NCBI RefSeq assembly: GCF_018398875.1
Contig: NZ_JAGWDK010000003.1
Location: forward strand, 1-64,000
Direction of reading: 5' to 3'
Source: Bradyrhizobium sp. sGM-13
GTDB taxonomy: Bacteria; Pseudomonadota; Alphaproteobacteria; Rhizobiales; Xanthobacteraceae
DNA: 64,000 bases
Part shown: in pieces, positions 63,014-64,000 of the stretch
Layout: each line of letters opens with the position of its first letter
How positions within the stretch are numbered: position 1 is the first letter of the stretch
Made by a program: the position numbers and the translations under genes
The notes under the pieces: model-generated
Seen by the model: only the letters and a program-made list of their open reading frames with translations
What the model was told of the DNA's origin: nothing
The model's database searches: none

Positions 63014-64000
63014 TTAACTCCGTTCTGCGTGTTGCGAATGTAAGGCGGAATCGCCCGCTGGAAGCCGGCAACGAACGCTGGTGCGCCCTGCCTCGCGCAG
63101 CAGCTCAAGCGTCCCGCTCAGCGCCCGGACGCGCTCCAGCATTCCCGTCAGTCCCCGGCCGAACATCCGATCTGCCGGAAAGCCGATGCCATCGTCGGAT
63201 ACTTCCACGGTCACTTCGCGCTCGTTGATGCCCGCCGCGACATGCATCGATTTCGCTTTGGCGTGGCGGAGCACATTTGTCACCGCCTCCTGGATCACGC
63301 GATAGACCGTCTGCGACAGCAAGCCATCGACCTCGTTCAGATCAGCGTCGATCTGCGACGTCACTTTGAGATCAGGCGACTGCGCCTTCGCATTCCGCAG
63401 CAGCGTCTGGATGCTCTTCTCGAGGCCGAGCTCGTGAATGTAGAGCGGCCGCAGGCGGTCCAGGATGCGGCGGTTCGCCTGCTGCAAGGTTTCGACCGAC
63501 TGCAGAATGCCATCGGCCGCGCTCCTCAACTCCGCGTTAGCGGACGGGATGGTTTCCAAGAGCGCCACCGTGTTGGCGCGGATCCCGAACAGCAGCGGCC
63601 CGAGTTCATCATGGAGCTCGCGCGCCATGTCCTGCCGCTCGTCATCCTGCAGCGACATGATCCGGCGCAGCAGGCTACGATTATCCTGGCTGAGGCGATT
63701 GAGGGTGCGGGCGAGTTCGTTGGCTTCCTGCGCGCTCCTGCGGACCTCGGGCGGACCGGCAGGGGAAATTAGCTGTTCGTAATTCCCCGTTCGCATGCGG
63801 GTCAGGCCATCGCCCAGATTCTGCAGCGGTACCAATGCGGAGCGCACGGTGAGGTGGGCGATCGCCCCCGTCAGCAGCATCAGGATAATTCCGGAGCAGG
63901 CGATCGCCAGAAATCCGATCCACTTTTCGTAGATGTCGGCGGACATGTCCGGCGCAAATACGATATCGCCGACCTGCTTCCCCTCGACCATCACGGGGAA
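63014..64000 (-). CDS. Sensor histidine kinase (HisKA_3 type), cut by the window edge
   Basis: The C-terminal 329 or so residues of a NarL-group sensor kinase. From the visible end: a membrane helix (IGFLAIACSGIILMLLTGAIAHL), a HAMP linker, the phosphorylated His in MARELHDELGPLLFGIR, the ATP-binding N box VIQEAVTNVLRHAKAKS and the G box VSDDGIGFPADRMFGRGLTGM. The reading frame is open to base 64000, so the sensor part and true start lie beyond. Stops 4 bases after the NTF2-like gene ends on the other strand. Confidence 0.93.
   Translation of the reverse strand, partial: FPVMVEGKQVGDIVFAPDMSADIYEKWIGFLAIACSGIILMLLTGAIAHLTVRSALVPLQNLGDGLTRMRTGNYEQLISPAGPPEVRRSAQEANELARTLNRLSQDNRSLLRRIMSLQDDERQDMARELHDELGPLLFGIRANTVALLETIPSANAELRSAADGILQSVETLQQANRRILDRLRPLYIHELGLEKSIQTLLRNAKAQSPDLKVTSQIDADLNEVDGLLSQTVYRVIQEAVTNVLRHAKAKSMHVAAGINEREVTVEVSDDGIGFPADRMFGRGLTGMLERVRALSGTLELLREAGRTSVRCRLPAGDSALHSQHAERS

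Overview
The window reads as ordinary chromosome from a high-GC alphaproteobacterium of the Bradyrhizobium/Rhodopseudomonas group. Four things point there: a class I lysyl-tRNA synthetase, an aa3-type cytochrome oxidase operon in the rhizobial order (coxB, ctaD, heme O synthase, CoxF, ctaG, ctaE, DUF983, SURF1), a PodJ-like polarity protein, and many short palindromic interspersed repeats of the kind common in that group. This is inferred from gene content, not from a database match. I saw no tRNA, rRNA, CRISPR array, integrase, transposase or phage gene.

Layout. 0.3-9 kb holds small metabolic and envelope genes: an NTF2-like protein behind a twin operator, a PHA-synthase-like hydrolase, RidA, a flavin dehydrogenase, a ClpP-fold periplasmic protein, two ferritin-like proteins, a di-heme cytochrome and a SCO copper chaperone. 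9-18 kb holds a solute-binding protein, LysRS, an aldolase, a LexA-like regulator overlapping a uracil-DNA glycosylase, DUF952-pyrD, a MATE pump and an MBL hydrolase. 18.4-27.3 kb is the four-gene ligase-associated DNA-damage-response set (exonuclease plus ligase on the minus strand, Lhr-type helicase plus PdeM on the plus strand), split by an orphan methyltransferase and an orphan ABC binding protein. 27.5-34.6 kb holds LysR/EamA, an UlaG-like hydrolase, an Nramp-related transporter, TauE with a TIGR02186 protein, and a second ClpP-fold protein. 34.8-38.2 kb is podJ. 38.3-45 kb is a PadR-linked beta-oxidation block. 45.3-48 kb is a glutathione block (gstA, marR, gshA). 48-50.2 kb is repeat-dense with three small genes. 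50.2-52.4 kb is tldD-lepB. 52.6-54.7 kb is a thiol-redox cassette (HxlR, DoxX, DsrE-like, TlpA-like). 55.2-62.5 kb is ialB and the cox operon. The window ends inside a sensor histidine kinase.

Most notable: two members of the same DNA-repair set, the ligase and the helicase, each carry an in-frame, translated copy of a palindromic interspersed repeat at an N-terminal position. Also notable are a LexA/S24-type regulator whose nucleophilic serine is alanine and whose gene overlaps a uracil-DNA glycosylase, the HxlR/DoxX/DsrE/TlpA redox cassette, two ClpP-fold envelope proteins sharing a Cys-Ala-Ser-Ala-Cys motif, several well-formed operators at divergent promoters, and a terminator-like hairpin ahead of the cox operon with no upstream gene on that strand. 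I see no wholly unknown multi-gene system that can be claimed with confidence.
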